Below the pieces are notes generated by a model. The model was not told where the DNA came from. It worked only from the letters and a program-made list of their open reading frames with translations, and searched no databases. From contig JBDLJB010000011.1 of assembly GCA_039714555.1 (NCBI GenBank), positions 1 through 64,000 of the forward strand: a stretch of 64,000 bases of DNA, given 5' to 3'. Source of the DNA: Namhaeicola sp039714555. GTDB taxonomy: Bacteria > Bacteroidota > Bacteroidia > Flavobacteriales > Flavobacteriaceae. Made by a program: the position numbers and the translations under genes. Each line of letters opens with the position of its first letter. Positions within the stretch are counted from its first letter, which is position 1. Of the stretch, positions 9,901 to 17,468 are shown in pieces.

Positions 9901-10329
9901 TCTTATACCTGATAGTTCACGGTCAAATGGTGTAGCTTTAACTTTTAAAAGTTTATTATTATTGAAACGTTTTGCAGTTTCTTTAACAACAGCAAAAGCT
10001 TCTGCTTGAATCTCATTTAATATTTTTTCGGTAATTTGATAAGACTCATCTTCTAAATTGTCAATTTCGCTATATATTTCTTCTTTACGATCGATATTGG
10101 CAGTTTCAGCTTCATTTTTTAATTGTACTATCTTATCTTCATATTCTGTAACCGCATCATTTATCTTTTGTTTAAATAAATTGGTTTTTTCACGTAACTG
10201 ATCAATAGTAAGATCTTCCATTTCTTTATCAAATGTTCTTACATTATCTACTATTGGTTGTAGGATTTTTAAGTCTTTTTTCTTTTTATCTCCAACAAAG
10301 ACTTTTAATACTGAATTAAGTAAACTCAT
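6994..10329 (-). CDS. secA: Preprotein translocase ATPase SecA
   Basis: Motor ATPase that drives unfolded preproteins through SecYEG. The 1,111-aa length is typical of Bacteroidota SecA, which has insertions relative to the roughly 900-aa E. coli protein. The Walker A motif MTGEGKT is at residues 192-198, the DEAD-type Walker B is IIDEVDSVLVDDART, and helicase motif VI lies in RQLRGRAGRQGDPG. The helical scaffold and wing domain follow. The C-terminus lacks the cysteine zinc-binding linker and ends WVITED. The gene is single and convergent with menE, with its own terminator. Confidence 0.98.
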   Translation of the reverse strand: MSLLNSVLKVFVGDKKKKDLKILQPIVDNVRTFDKEMEDLTIDQLREKTNLFKQKINDAVTEYEDKIVQLKNEAETANIDRKEEIYSEIDNLEDESYQITEKILNEIQAEAFAVVKETAKRFNNNKLLKVKATPFDRELSGIRSNISLDGEYAIWENSWDAAGKPITWDMVHYDVQLIGGSVLHQGKISEMMTGEGKTLVATLPLYLNALPGKGVHVVTVNDYLAKRDAAWMGPIFEFHGLSIDCIDNYQPNSVERRKAYNADITYGTNNEFGFDYLRDNMAHTPEDLVQRPHNYAIIDEVDSVLVDDARTPLIISGATPQGDRHEFNELKPKVEEIVKIQNKYLTGILSEAKKLISEGNTKEGSFLLYRVFRGLPKNKALIKYLSREGIKLLLQKTENFYMQDNNREMPKIDEELYFVIDEKNNSIELTDKGIAHLSGKKEEQFFLLPDIGMEIARIDKQEISVEDKSALKEELYRDFSIKSERIHTLNQLLKAYTLFEKDVEYVIIEEQVKIVDEQTGRIMDGRRYSDGLHQAIEAKENVKIEAATQTYATITLQNYFRMYRKLSGMTGTAITEAGEFWEIYKLDVVEIPTNMPLIRDDREDLIFKTKREKYNSVIEEIVSLVNHKRPVLVGTTSVEISELLSRMLSIRKIEHNVLNAKLHKKESDIVATAGEPGVVTIATNMAGRGTDIKLTDDVKKAGGLAIVGTERHDSRRVDRQLRGRAGRQGDPGSTQFYVSLEDNLMRLFGSERIAKMMDKMGLKEGEVIQHSMISKSIERAQKKVEENNYGIRKRLLEYDDIMNAQREVVYKRRRHALYGERLQVDIVNMIYETCENIVTENKVNNDYSNFEFELIRFSSTTSPFTKEEFTEKDENVLVDELYQVVYKHYQERIEKNALAAFPVIKDVYEKQGDRYERIMVPFTDGIKTLQVVTNLKEAYDSNGKQLMTDFEKNITLAIIDDAWKDHLRQMDELKQSVQNATYEQKDPLLIYKFEAFELFNKMLVKVNKDVLSFLFKGELPSQSPQQVSQAREQKREKVQLTKAEFHSPTENTQTNETQQPQITETIVREERKIGRNERVTIKNIISGENKIVKYKQAIPLIQKGEWVITED

Positions 10330-10419
10330 TTTAAATATTATTTAATAATTAATTTGATAAAATCTATAAAGAATGTTTATCAAAATAGGAGTTTTGAAAA
10401 AATTAGGTCAAAATTAAGC

Positions 10420-10445
10420 AAAAAAAAAGCCTCAAAGGAGACTTT
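10420..10445 (-). terminator. Terminator of the DUF2795 gene
   Basis: On the minus strand an 8-bp stem (10445-10438 with 10433-10426, one G-U pair) around a 4-base loop is followed by a T run (complement of A residues 10420-10428). It lies just downstream of the stop at 10453. Confidence 0.8.
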
Positions 10446-10452
10446 TACTTGT

Positions 10453-10674
10453 TTAATATTCATCTTCGTTCCAAAGAAAATCCTCATCGGTAGGATAATC
10501 TGGCCAAATTTCTTGAATAATTTCATAAACTTCTCCTTCATCTTCAATAGCTTGTAAATTTTCAACTACTTCTAAAGGAGCTCCTGTACGAATTGCATAA
10601 TCAATCAACTCGTCTTTTGTTGCAGGCCAAGGTGCATCACTTAAATAAGATGCTAATTCTAAAGTCCAATACAT
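10453..10674 (-). CDS. DUF2795 family small protein
   Basis: Small acidic protein of 73 aa, highly conserved among flavobacteria and of unknown function. It starts MYWTLELASYLSDAPWP, has a central short helical repeat around TKDELIDYAIRTG, and ends in an acidic tail DEDFLWNEDEY. Its size, N-terminus and tail match the family as I know it. The start codon follows a good -7 box on the minus strand (TATTTTTG at 10697-10690), and a strong terminator follows the gene, so it is probably monocistronic. Confidence 0.85.
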   Translation of the reverse strand: MYWTLELASYLSDAPWPATKDELIDYAIRTGAPLEVVENLQAIEDEGEVYEIIQEIWPDYPTDEDFLWNEDEY

Positions 10675-10689
10675 GGGTTAATTTTTTTG

Positions 10690-10720
10690 CAAAAATAAAT
10701 TTATTATGTAAAAAACCAAG
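10690..10720 (-). promoter_or_regulatory. Candidate promoter of the DUF2795 gene
   Basis: Minus-strand CTTG (10720-10717) lies 19 bases before TATTTTTG (10697-10690), close to the TTTG/TAnnTTTG pattern. The start codon at 10674 is 16 bases downstream. Confidence 0.45.
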
Positions 10721-10747
10721 CTTTTTAGTTGTTTTTTTTAAAAGCTT
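10718..10747 (-). terminator. Possible terminator after the cobalamin adenosyltransferase gene
   Basis: Inverted repeat AAGCTTTT/AAAAGCTT (10718-10725 with 10740-10747), followed on the minus strand by GG and then six T. It overlaps the -33 region of the DUF2795 promoter candidate, so only one of the two roles may be real. Confidence 0.4.
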
Positions 10748-10785
10748 ATTTTTTTAATTTTAAAGAACGTATTTTTTTATAATTT

Positions 10786-11352
10786 TTATCTTGATTTCCA
10801 CTGAATTTCTTCAGCTTTATTATCTTTTGACAACTTCCGTGCCAACACAAATAAATAATCGGAAAGTCGATTCAAATAAATCATAATATTTTTGTTAATT
10901 GGCTCAACGTGATGTAATTGTACAGCTATTCTTTCAGTTCTTCTACAAATGCTTCTCGCTATGTGACAAAATGACACAGTTGTATGCCCGCCAGGTAAAA
11001 TGAAATTTGTCATTTTAGGTAAACTTTCATTCATTATGTCAATTTCATTTTCTAAAAATTGGATATCATTTTCTGATATTTTTGAAATTTTTAGCCTTTC
11101 AGCTCCTGATTTTAAGTTTTCTTTTTCCGGAGGTGTTGCTAACATAGCACCCAAAGTAAATAAATCGTTTTGAATCTTTATTAAAGAATTGAAAGATTCT
11201 TGATTGATTTTTTGATCTCTGATTAAACCTATATATGAATTTAATTCGTCTACTGTGCCATATGCTTCAATTCGGATATGGTATTTTTTAACTCGAGTTC
11301 CTCCAAAAAGAGAGGTTTCACCTTGATCACCTGTTTTGGTATAAATTTTCAT
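10786..11352 (-). CDS. Cob(I)yrinic acid a,c-diamide adenosyltransferase, PduO type
   Basis: Transfers the adenosyl group of ATP to cob(I)alamin to make adenosylcobalamin. The 188-aa sequence begins KIYTKTGDQGETSLFGGTRV, the characteristic ATP-binding N-terminus of the PduO/MMAB family. It carries the RSICRRTERIAVQL helix with the conserved arginines (about residues 134-147) and the C-terminal RLSDYLFVLAR. The upstream methyltransferase gene ends 11 bases before it, so the two may be co-transcribed. The presence implies a B12-dependent enzyme elsewhere in the genome. Confidence 0.93.
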   Translation of the reverse strand: MKIYTKTGDQGETSLFGGTRVKKYHIRIEAYGTVDELNSYIGLIRDQKINQESFNSLIKIQNDLFTLGAMLATPPEKENLKSGAERLKISKISENDIQFLENEIDIMNESLPKMTNFILPGGHTTVSFCHIARSICRRTERIAVQLHHVEPINKNIMIYLNRLSDYLFVLARKLSKDNKAEEIQWKSR

Positions 11353-11363
11353 CGTTAAATTTT

Positions 11364-12155
11364 TTAAACTCTAATATTAAAATGTTGTTTGGGTTGTTCA
11401 TTTCTAAAAAAAATAATTCCCCAATAAAATACATCAATGCTTACGGTTATGGCTTCATGATCTTTAATAAGATTCCAGGCTTCTTCCATATCTTTACTCC
11501 AATGAATATCATCAAAAATAAATATTGAATTATTATGTGTTGTTGGTAAACATTGATTAAAATATTGTAAAGTAGCTTCTTTTGTATGGTTTCCGTCAAA
11601 ATAGATCAAATCATATTGTAGACCTTGAGTGACTTGATGTAAAGTATTCTTAAAATCACCTACTTTAATTTTGATATTTTGGAGATTGAAATCATCAAAT
11701 TGTTTTTGTGCTATTTTAGCGGTTTGTGGGCAGCCTTCAAGGGTGATTATTTTTGCATCAGTATTCCCAATACTTAAGCATGAAGTACCAAGCCCAAGTG
11801 ATGTTCCAATTTCTAGAATATTATGCGGTTTAAAATACTGAACTATTTTTAAAAGTAATTTTGCCTTTTTATTTGTAATTCCGGCATTTTTAGCAATGGC
11901 AGAAACTTCTCTAAGGTTACTTTTAAAAACTTTTGAACCGGCACCAAAGTCAGTAACATGAATAGATTGATTGTTATTTAATAATGATTTTTGATAATCT
12001 TTAAATTTTAAAAATAGATCTGCTATATTTTTATCATTTCTATAAAAACAATCTGTCGTTAGTTTATAAACAAATGGCGAATGAATACCATGTTGGTTTA
12101 TAGAAAAAAGTAAAAACTTTAGATATGAAAAAATTTGATATAGCACAACGAACAA
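11364..12155 (-). CDS. Class I SAM-dependent methyltransferase
   Basis: Rossmann-fold methyltransferase of 263 aa. The SAM-binding motif I is ILEIGTSLGLGTS (about residues 115-127), with ITLEGCP as motif II and LIYFDGNHT as the acidic motif IV. It resembles the O-methyltransferase-like proteins common in flavobacteria; the substrate is unknown. The N-terminal HGIHSPFVY segment is conserved in that group. The start at 12155 is divergent from the polysaccharide export operon, with 80 bases between them. It probably shares a transcript with the adenosyltransferase gene. Confidence 0.8.
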   Translation of the reverse strand: MFVVLYQIFSYLKFLLFSINQHGIHSPFVYKLTTDCFYRNDKNIADLFLKFKDYQKSLLNNNQSIHVTDFGAGSKVFKSNLREVSAIAKNAGITNKKAKLLLKIVQYFKPHNILEIGTSLGLGTSCLSIGNTDAKIITLEGCPQTAKIAQKQFDDFNLQNIKIKVGDFKNTLHQVTQGLQYDLIYFDGNHTKEATLQYFNQCLPTTHNNSIFIFDDIHWSKDMEEAWNLIKDHEAITVSIDVFYWGIIFFRNEQPKQHFNIRV

Positions 12156-12181
12156 TTAATATGCGAAAATAATAGAAAAAA

Positions 12182-12213
12182 TATTGTTGTAAACAATTTA
12201 AAAATTATATTTG
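12182..12213 (+). promoter_or_regulatory. Candidate promoter of the polysaccharide export operon
   Basis: TATTG at 12182-12186 and TATATTTG at 12206-12213 are spaced by 19 bases, a close fit to the Bacteroidota TTTG/TAnnTTTG promoter. The wza-like start codon (12236) lies 22 bases downstream. Confidence 0.55.
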
Positions 12214-12235
12214 CCATTAAAGAAATAAAAACAGT

Positions 12236-13024
12236 ATGCGTAAAGTTTTACTACTTGTATTTTTGGCAGTAATTATCACTTCCTGTATTCCTAATAAAGA
12301 TTTGATATATTTCCAAGGGGAACCTGTTTCAAAAGATTCAATATATAAATTGCAGAATGAACCTTATCGTTTGCAAGTGAATGATATATTGTATATTGAT
12401 ATAAAATCTGCCGATCCTGAATTGGTACAACTGTTTAAAAATAAAGAAACAGAAAGAAATAATTCAAATAATATTTCACAAGAACAAATATATTTTACAG
12501 GTTATACAATTGATAGGCATGGTAATATAAGGATACCTTATGTTGGAAATATGAATGTTTTAGGTTATACAACAAGTGAAGTGAGAGAAAAAGTGCAAAA
12601 GGAATTTGAAAACTTCTTTAAAAATAAAGATGATATTTTTATAACTGTGAAATTGGCGGGTATTCGTGTAACTATGTTAGGGGAGGTAGGAAACCCCGGA
12701 ACTTTAATTATATATCAAAATCAAGTAAATATTGTTGAAGTAATTGCCAATGCAGGGGATATACCGGTAACAGGAAATAGAAAAAATATTACTGTTTTTC
12801 GTAAGAATATTAATGGTACCGAAAGGTTTAGTATTGACATGACCGATGTTTCAACTTTTGATTCAAATAATTTTTATATAGAATCAAATGATATTGTATA
12901 TGTTGAGCCATTAAAACAAAAATCATGGGGTACAGGTACAACCGGTATGCAATCTATGACCACTATAATATCAGTATTATCATTAATAACTACAACTATT
13001 TTGTTGGTACAAACATTTAAGTAA
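12236..13024 (+). CDS. Outer-membrane polysaccharide export lipoprotein (Wza-like)
   Basis: Forms the outer-membrane pore for exopolysaccharide or capsule export. The 262-aa precursor has a lipoprotein signal with cleavage before Cys17 (VIITSC). A poly_export domain follows (YRLQVNDILYIDIKSADPE, about residues 43-61), then one SLBB domain (about 135-220, VTMLGEVGNPGTL). A final hydrophobic helix (about 240-260) is common in Bacteroidota versions. The Wzc-like kinase follows after 5 bases, which fixes the pathway. Confidence 0.93.
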   Translation: MRKVLLLVFLAVIITSCIPNKDLIYFQGEPVSKDSIYKLQNEPYRLQVNDILYIDIKSADPELVQLFKNKETERNNSNNISQEQIYFTGYTIDRHGNIRIPYVGNMNVLGYTTSEVREKVQKEFENFFKNKDDIFITVKLAGIRVTMLGEVGNPGTLIIYQNQVNIVEVIANAGDIPVTGNRKNITVFRKNINGTERFSIDMTDVSTFDSNNFYIESNDIVYVEPLKQKSWGTGTTGMQSMTTIISVLSLITTTILLVQTFK

Positions 13025-13029
13025 AATTG

Positions 13030-15480
13030 ATGAATCAAAATAATAAATTTGATATAAACGAACTGAATACTTTTGATATTAAAGAGTATTTTTTTAAAAT
13101 AGTTGGGAATTGGAAACTTTTTGGAGCTACTATACTTATTGGATTACTTATTGCAAATACGATTAATCGTCGTGCTCAAAAAATTTATAATTTAAAAAGT
13201 ATTATTACCGTTAGTGATGAACAGAATCCTTTGTTTTCAAGTAGTACAAATATTGCATTTAATTGGGGAGGTCCGAGTGATAAAGTTGAAACAATTATAA
13301 CAATTTTACAATCAAGGACACACAATGAAAAAGTGGTCAAAAACTTAAAATATTATATTGACTATTTAAGAGAAGGAAAGTATAGGAAAGAAGATATTTA
13401 TGGTAATAAACCTTTTATTGTTAATCTTGATACTTCAAGTTTTCAATTACAGGGTACAATCATACAATTAGATTTTTTAGAGAATAATCAGGTTGATATT
13501 TCTGTTGAATTTGATGAAGATGAATATAAATTGAAAAAGTATTATTCAGATAAAACAAAAATTTATTTACCAGAATCAGAAAAATATAAGCAAATCTTTA
13601 GTATTGGAGAATATGTTGAATCTCCATTTTTTAAATTTATAATTGAAAAAGAAAACTTATTAAGTGATTTATCAGGTAAAACTTATTTTGTAAGATTTAA
13701 TAATTTTAATGGTGTTGTAAATAAATATAAAAAGATTGATGTTTCAACGCTAAAAAAGGGAACATCATTAATAGAAATTGACTTAAAGGGATCTAATAAA
13801 AAGAAAATTGAAGATTATATCAATACTACTGTGGAGGTTTTAGATATTGATCAAAAAAGACAAAAAATTCAATATGCAATTAAAACTAAACAATATATTG
13901 ATACTTTGTTTGAAGTAGAATCCAATAATTTAAAAAATATTGAAACTGATCTGGGTTCTTTTAAACAAAGAAATAATATATATGATCTATCGGCAGAGGG
14001 AGCAAATTTACTTAGTGAAGTAACTTCTTTAGATAATGAATCTCAAGTAATAAATAATAAACTGGATTATTACAATAATTTAGAGAATTATATTAAAAAT
14101 AGAAATCAATACGATGAAAGTATTCCTGCACCTGCTTTGGTAAATATTGAAGATCCAAATATTGCAAAAAGTGTAGGTGCTTTAATAACGCTTTCAAAAG
14201 CCAAACAGAATTTAGAATTAAGTGTAAAGCCATCGTATCCTCCTCTAATAAAAATTAATGATGAGATTAAAGTAGAGAGAGAAGTATTATTAGAACATAT
14301 TTCATCTTTAAAATATACGACTAAAAACAGCCTTAATAATATCAATAAACAATTGGCAAAGAATAATTCTAAATTAAAAAGGCTTTCTCCAAAAGAACAA
14401 CAATTATTAAATTTTCAACGAAAATATAATATTACCGAAGCCAATTATGATTATTTAAAACAAAAAAGTTATGAAGCCGGAACAGCTATTGCTGCTAATG
14501 TTTCTGATATAAAGATATTAGATAAAGCTAAAGATTCAGGACAGCCACCTATTTCTCCTAAAACACAATTTAATTATTTAATCGGATTGATGTTAGGTAC
14601 TATTTTACCATTATTGTTTATTGTGACAAAAGAAGTATTGGATAATAAAATCAATACTGTTGAGGAAATTGAAAAAATGTTTAAAATACCTGTATTGGGA
14701 GTTTTAGGAAGAAATAATCATGTAAATAGATTGGTTGTTTATAACAATCCAAATTCAACTATAGCTGAATCGTTTAGGGCAGTAAGATCGAATATTCAAT
14801 TTTTATTTAAACGAGAAAGTAATAATAAGATCATAGTTATAACTTCATCTGTAAGTAAAGAGGGAAAAACCATGGCTGCTATTAATATGGCTTCTGTTTT
14901 TGCTATGAGTGGTAAAAAAACATTGTTGTTAGGTTTTGATTTACGTAAGCCTAAATTGCATGAAGAATTTGATTTTGATAATTCATATGGAATAGTAAAT
15001 TATTTGATTGGTGAAAATAATTTGGAAGAGATTATTGTAAAATCGCCTGTTGAAAATATGGATATTATAACTTCAGGACCTGTGCCGCCAAATCCTTCTG
15101 AACTGATCTTAAGTGAATCTACAGATGAATTATTTAAAAAATTAAGAGAGAATTATGAATATATTATTGTTGATACACCTCCTGTTGGTTTAGTTTCTGA
15201 TGCTTTGGGATTATTTAAATTTAGTGATGCTATCATTTATATGATACGCCAAAATTATACGCAAAGAGGCATGCCAAAAATGATTGATGACAAATATGTG
15301 CATGGAGAAGTTAAAAATATAGCTTATGTATTAAATGATTTTAAAGTACAAAATAAATACGGTGGAGGCTATGGATATGGCTATGGCTATGGATACGGAT
15401 ACGGAAAATATGGAAATGGATATCATACAAATGAAAAAGGCTCTTTTATAAATAAAATGAAAAAGAGGTTTTTAAAATAA
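13030..15480 (+). CDS. Polysaccharide co-polymerase and autophosphorylating tyrosine kinase (Wzc-like)
   Basis: Controls chain length and export of the polysaccharide, regulated by tyrosine phosphorylation. I chose ATG 13030 (816 aa) over TTG 13027. The N-terminal Wzz domain (about 10-100) has a first membrane helix; coiled-coil segments lie at about 280-470 and a second helix near 515-535. The cytoplasmic BY-kinase domain has Walker A SVSKEGKTMA, Walker A' LLLGFDLRKP (the usual first Asp is Gly) and Walker B YIIVDTPP. The tail is a run of Gly-Tyr dipeptides (DNA 15361-15420) serving as the tyrosine cluster. It sits in the operon between the export pore and the initiating transferase. Confidence 0.93.
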   Translation: MNQNNKFDINELNTFDIKEYFFKIVGNWKLFGATILIGLLIANTINRRAQKIYNLKSIITVSDEQNPLFSSSTNIAFNWGGPSDKVETIITILQSRTHNEKVVKNLKYYIDYLREGKYRKEDIYGNKPFIVNLDTSSFQLQGTIIQLDFLENNQVDISVEFDEDEYKLKKYYSDKTKIYLPESEKYKQIFSIGEYVESPFFKFIIEKENLLSDLSGKTYFVRFNNFNGVVNKYKKIDVSTLKKGTSLIEIDLKGSNKKKIEDYINTTVEVLDIDQKRQKIQYAIKTKQYIDTLFEVESNNLKNIETDLGSFKQRNNIYDLSAEGANLLSEVTSLDNESQVINNKLDYYNNLENYIKNRNQYDESIPAPALVNIEDPNIAKSVGALITLSKAKQNLELSVKPSYPPLIKINDEIKVEREVLLEHISSLKYTTKNSLNNINKQLAKNNSKLKRLSPKEQQLLNFQRKYNITEANYDYLKQKSYEAGTAIAANVSDIKILDKAKDSGQPPISPKTQFNYLIGLMLGTILPLLFIVTKEVLDNKINTVEEIEKMFKIPVLGVLGRNNHVNRLVVYNNPNSTIAESFRAVRSNIQFLFKRESNNKIIVITSSVSKEGKTMAAINMASVFAMSGKKTLLLGFDLRKPKLHEEFDFDNSYGIVNYLIGENNLEEIIVKSPVENMDIITSGPVPPNPSELILSESTDELFKKLRENYEYIIVDTPPVGLVSDALGLFKFSDAIIYMIRQNYTQRGMPKMIDDKYVHGEVKNIAYVLNDFKVQNKYGGGYGYGYGYGYGYGKYGNGYHTNEKGSFINKMKKRFLK
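15361..15420 (+). repeat. In-frame 6-base repeat encoding the Gly-Tyr tail of the Wzc-like kinase
   Basis: GGNTAY hexamers (GGATAT, GGCTAT, GGATAC) repeat in tandem within the 3' end of the kinase gene and encode alternating Gly and Tyr. Copy number could change by slippage without breaking the frame. Confidence 0.8.
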
Positions 15481-15489
15481 GTATTTCTT

Positions 15490-16104
15490 TTGGAAAAATT
15501 AAGAGGTTTAAATACAAGACAAAGTTTTGTAAAGCGAGTATTTGATCTCTTTTTTTCTTTTTTCGGTCTTTTCTTTCTTGTGATTCCAATGTTGTTTTTA
15601 ATCGTAATTGCTTCATTTTCAACCAATACGTTTGGGTTGTTTTTCCAGTGGCGTATCGGTCAAAAAGGAAAATCATTTAAGATGTATAAAATTAGAACAA
15701 TGAGAGGAGGCTCTGATGATGATGATTTTATTACCATAAAAAATGATAAACGAATTACATCTTTTGGTAAATTTTTAAGATTATTTAAATTAGATGAATT
15801 ACCACAATTATTCAATGTATTGATAGGTAATATGAGTTTTGTTGGTCCGCGACCTGATGTTACAGGGTATGCTGATAAACTCAAAGGTGAGGATAGAATT
15901 ATTTTAACTGTAAAACCAGGGATTACAGGTCCGGCTACTATAAAGTATAAACATGAAGAAGTTCTTTTGGAAGATCAAAAAAATCCAAAAAAATATAACG
16001 ACGAAATTATATGGCCGGAAAAGGTAAATATCAATAAACAATATATTATAAACTGGTCGTTTATATTAGATATAAAATATATTTATAAAACAATTTTTAA
16101 TTAA
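15490..16104 (+). CDS. Polyprenyl-phosphate sugar-1-phosphate transferase (initiating sugar transferase)
   Basis: Starts polysaccharide repeat-unit assembly by moving a sugar phosphate to undecaprenyl phosphate. The 204-aa protein has the short PglC/WcaJ C-terminal architecture. One hydrophobic N-terminal hairpin spans VFDLFFSFFGLFFLVIP. It is followed by WRIGQKGKSFKMYKIRTM, the LFKLDELPQLFNVL motif (about residues 98-111) and the FVGPRPDV motif (about 117-124). Start is TTG 15490, 9 bases after the kinase stop; no upstream ATG exists in frame. It is part of the export operon. Confidence 0.92.
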   Translation: MEKLRGLNTRQSFVKRVFDLFFSFFGLFFLVIPMLFLIVIASFSTNTFGLFFQWRIGQKGKSFKMYKIRTMRGGSDDDDFITIKNDKRITSFGKFLRLFKLDELPQLFNVLIGNMSFVGPRPDVTGYADKLKGEDRIILTVKPGITGPATIKYKHEEVLLEDQKNPKKYNDEIIWPEKVNINKQYIINWSFILDIKYIYKTIFN

Positions 16105-16109
16105 ATTTG
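16102..16109 (+). promoter_or_regulatory. Candidate internal -7 box before the UDP-sugar dehydrogenase gene
   Basis: TAAATTTG matches TAnnTTTG exactly and lies 22 bases before ATG 16132, overlapping the stop of the previous gene. No clear TTTG is seen at -33. Confidence 0.35.
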
Positions 16110-16131
16110 TATCCCCTAAAAATAAAAAAAT

Positions 16132-17433
16132 ATGGATAATACTAAAATTGCAATCATTGGTTTAGGTTATGTAGGATTACCTTTGGCTGTAGAATTTGGA
16201 AAGAAATTTCAAGTAGTTGGTTTTGACATCAATAAAAAAAGAATTGAAGAATTAAATAGTAATAAAGACCATACTTTAGAAACTACTTCTGAAGAATTAG
16301 AAGCTGTAAATGTCAATTCATTTGAAACTTTACAAAAAGCAGGCAGAGGTTTATGGAATACAGATAATCTTGAAGAAATAAAAGATGCCAATTTTTATGT
16401 AGTTACTGTTCCAACTCCGGTAGATAAAAATAATCGTCCTGATCTTACACCACTTTATAAAGCTAGTGAAACTGTAGGGAAAGTATTGCAAAAAGGTGAT
16501 ATTGTAGTTTATGAATCAACGGTTTACCCGGGAGCAACTGAGGAAGAATGTATGCCAATATTAGAAGATATTTCAGGATTAACCTTTAATAAAGATTTTT
16601 ATTTGGGTTATTCACCCGAAAGAATTAATCCTGGAGATAAAGAACATACAGTTACTAAAATTTTAAAAGTTACTTCTGGTTCTACTCCTGAAATTGCTAA
16701 AAAAATTGATGATATTTACAATACTATAATTGTAGCCGGTACACATTTGGCACCAACGATAAAAGTTGCTGAAGCTGCAAAAGTTATTGAAAATTCACAA
16801 CGTGATGTTAATATTGCTTTTGTTAATGAATTGTCAAAAATTTTCCGATTAATGGATATTGACACACATGATGTTTTAGATGCAGCAGGAACAAAATGGA
16901 ATTTTTTACCTTTTAAACCGGGATTGGTTGGTGGACATTGTATTGGTGTTGATCCTTATTATTTGGCACATAAAGCCATGGAGTTAGGTTATAATCCTGA
17001 AATAATATTAGCAGGTAGAAGATTGAATGACAGTATGGGGCCATTTGTTGTTCATGAATCTGTTAAATTAATGATTAAAAAAGGAATTCCGATAAAAGGT
17101 GCTAATGTTTTGGTATTAGGAATAACTTTTAAAGAAGATTGTCCTGATATTAGGAATTCAAGAGCAATAGATATTGTAAATGAGTTTAAATCTTATTCTG
17201 CCAATGTTGATGTTTTTGATCCTTGGGCATTACCTGCTGAAGTAAAACATGAATATGGAATTGAATTGATTTCTGATAAAAAAGATATTAGTAAAAAATA
17301 TGACAGTGTGATCATCGCTGTTTCTCATAAAGAATTCAAAGCATTGGATATTAATGATTTTGTTAAAAAGAATCATGTGAAATTTGATGTAAAAGCAATG
17401 TTATCAAAAGAGATGACTGATAGTAGGTTATAA
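16132..17433 (+). CDS. Nucleotide sugar dehydrogenase (UDP-HexNAc 6-dehydrogenase, WbpA/TviB type)
   Basis: Oxidises C6 of a UDP-sugar to the uronic acid using NAD. The 433-aa chain has the N-terminal Rossmann motif IGLGYVGLPLA (about residues 9-19), the central domain with VYESTVYPGATEE, and the catalytic cysteine Cys270 in GGHCIGVDPYYL. The C-terminal UDP-binding domain has GITFKEDCPDIRNS. Overall it is closer to the UDP-GlcNAc/GalNAc dehydrogenases (TviB/WbpA/WbpO) than to UDP-glucose dehydrogenase. The exact sugar is uncertain. The epimerase gene follows. Confidence 0.9.
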   Translation: MDNTKIAIIGLGYVGLPLAVEFGKKFQVVGFDINKKRIEELNSNKDHTLETTSEELEAVNVNSFETLQKAGRGLWNTDNLEEIKDANFYVVTVPTPVDKNNRPDLTPLYKASETVGKVLQKGDIVVYESTVYPGATEEECMPILEDISGLTFNKDFYLGYSPERINPGDKEHTVTKILKVTSGSTPEIAKKIDDIYNTIIVAGTHLAPTIKVAEAAKVIENSQRDVNIAFVNELSKIFRLMDIDTHDVLDAAGTKWNFLPFKPGLVGGHCIGVDPYYLAHKAMELGYNPEIILAGRRLNDSMGPFVVHESVKLMIKKGIPIKGANVLVLGITFKEDCPDIRNSRAIDIVNEFKSYSANVDVFDPWALPAEVKHEYGIELISDKKDISKKYDSVIIAVSHKEFKALDINDFVKKNHVKFDVKAMLSKEMTDSRL

Positions 17434-17447
17434 TTCTTTAAATAGAT

Positions 17448-17455
17448 TAAATTTG
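17448..17455 (+). promoter_or_regulatory. Candidate internal -7 box before the epimerase gene
   Basis: A second TAAATTTG (TAnnTTTG) lies 13 bases before the epimerase ATG at 17469, the same octamer as at 16102-16109. A -33 element is not evident. Confidence 0.35.
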
Positions 17456-17468
17456 TCCCTTACAATTT

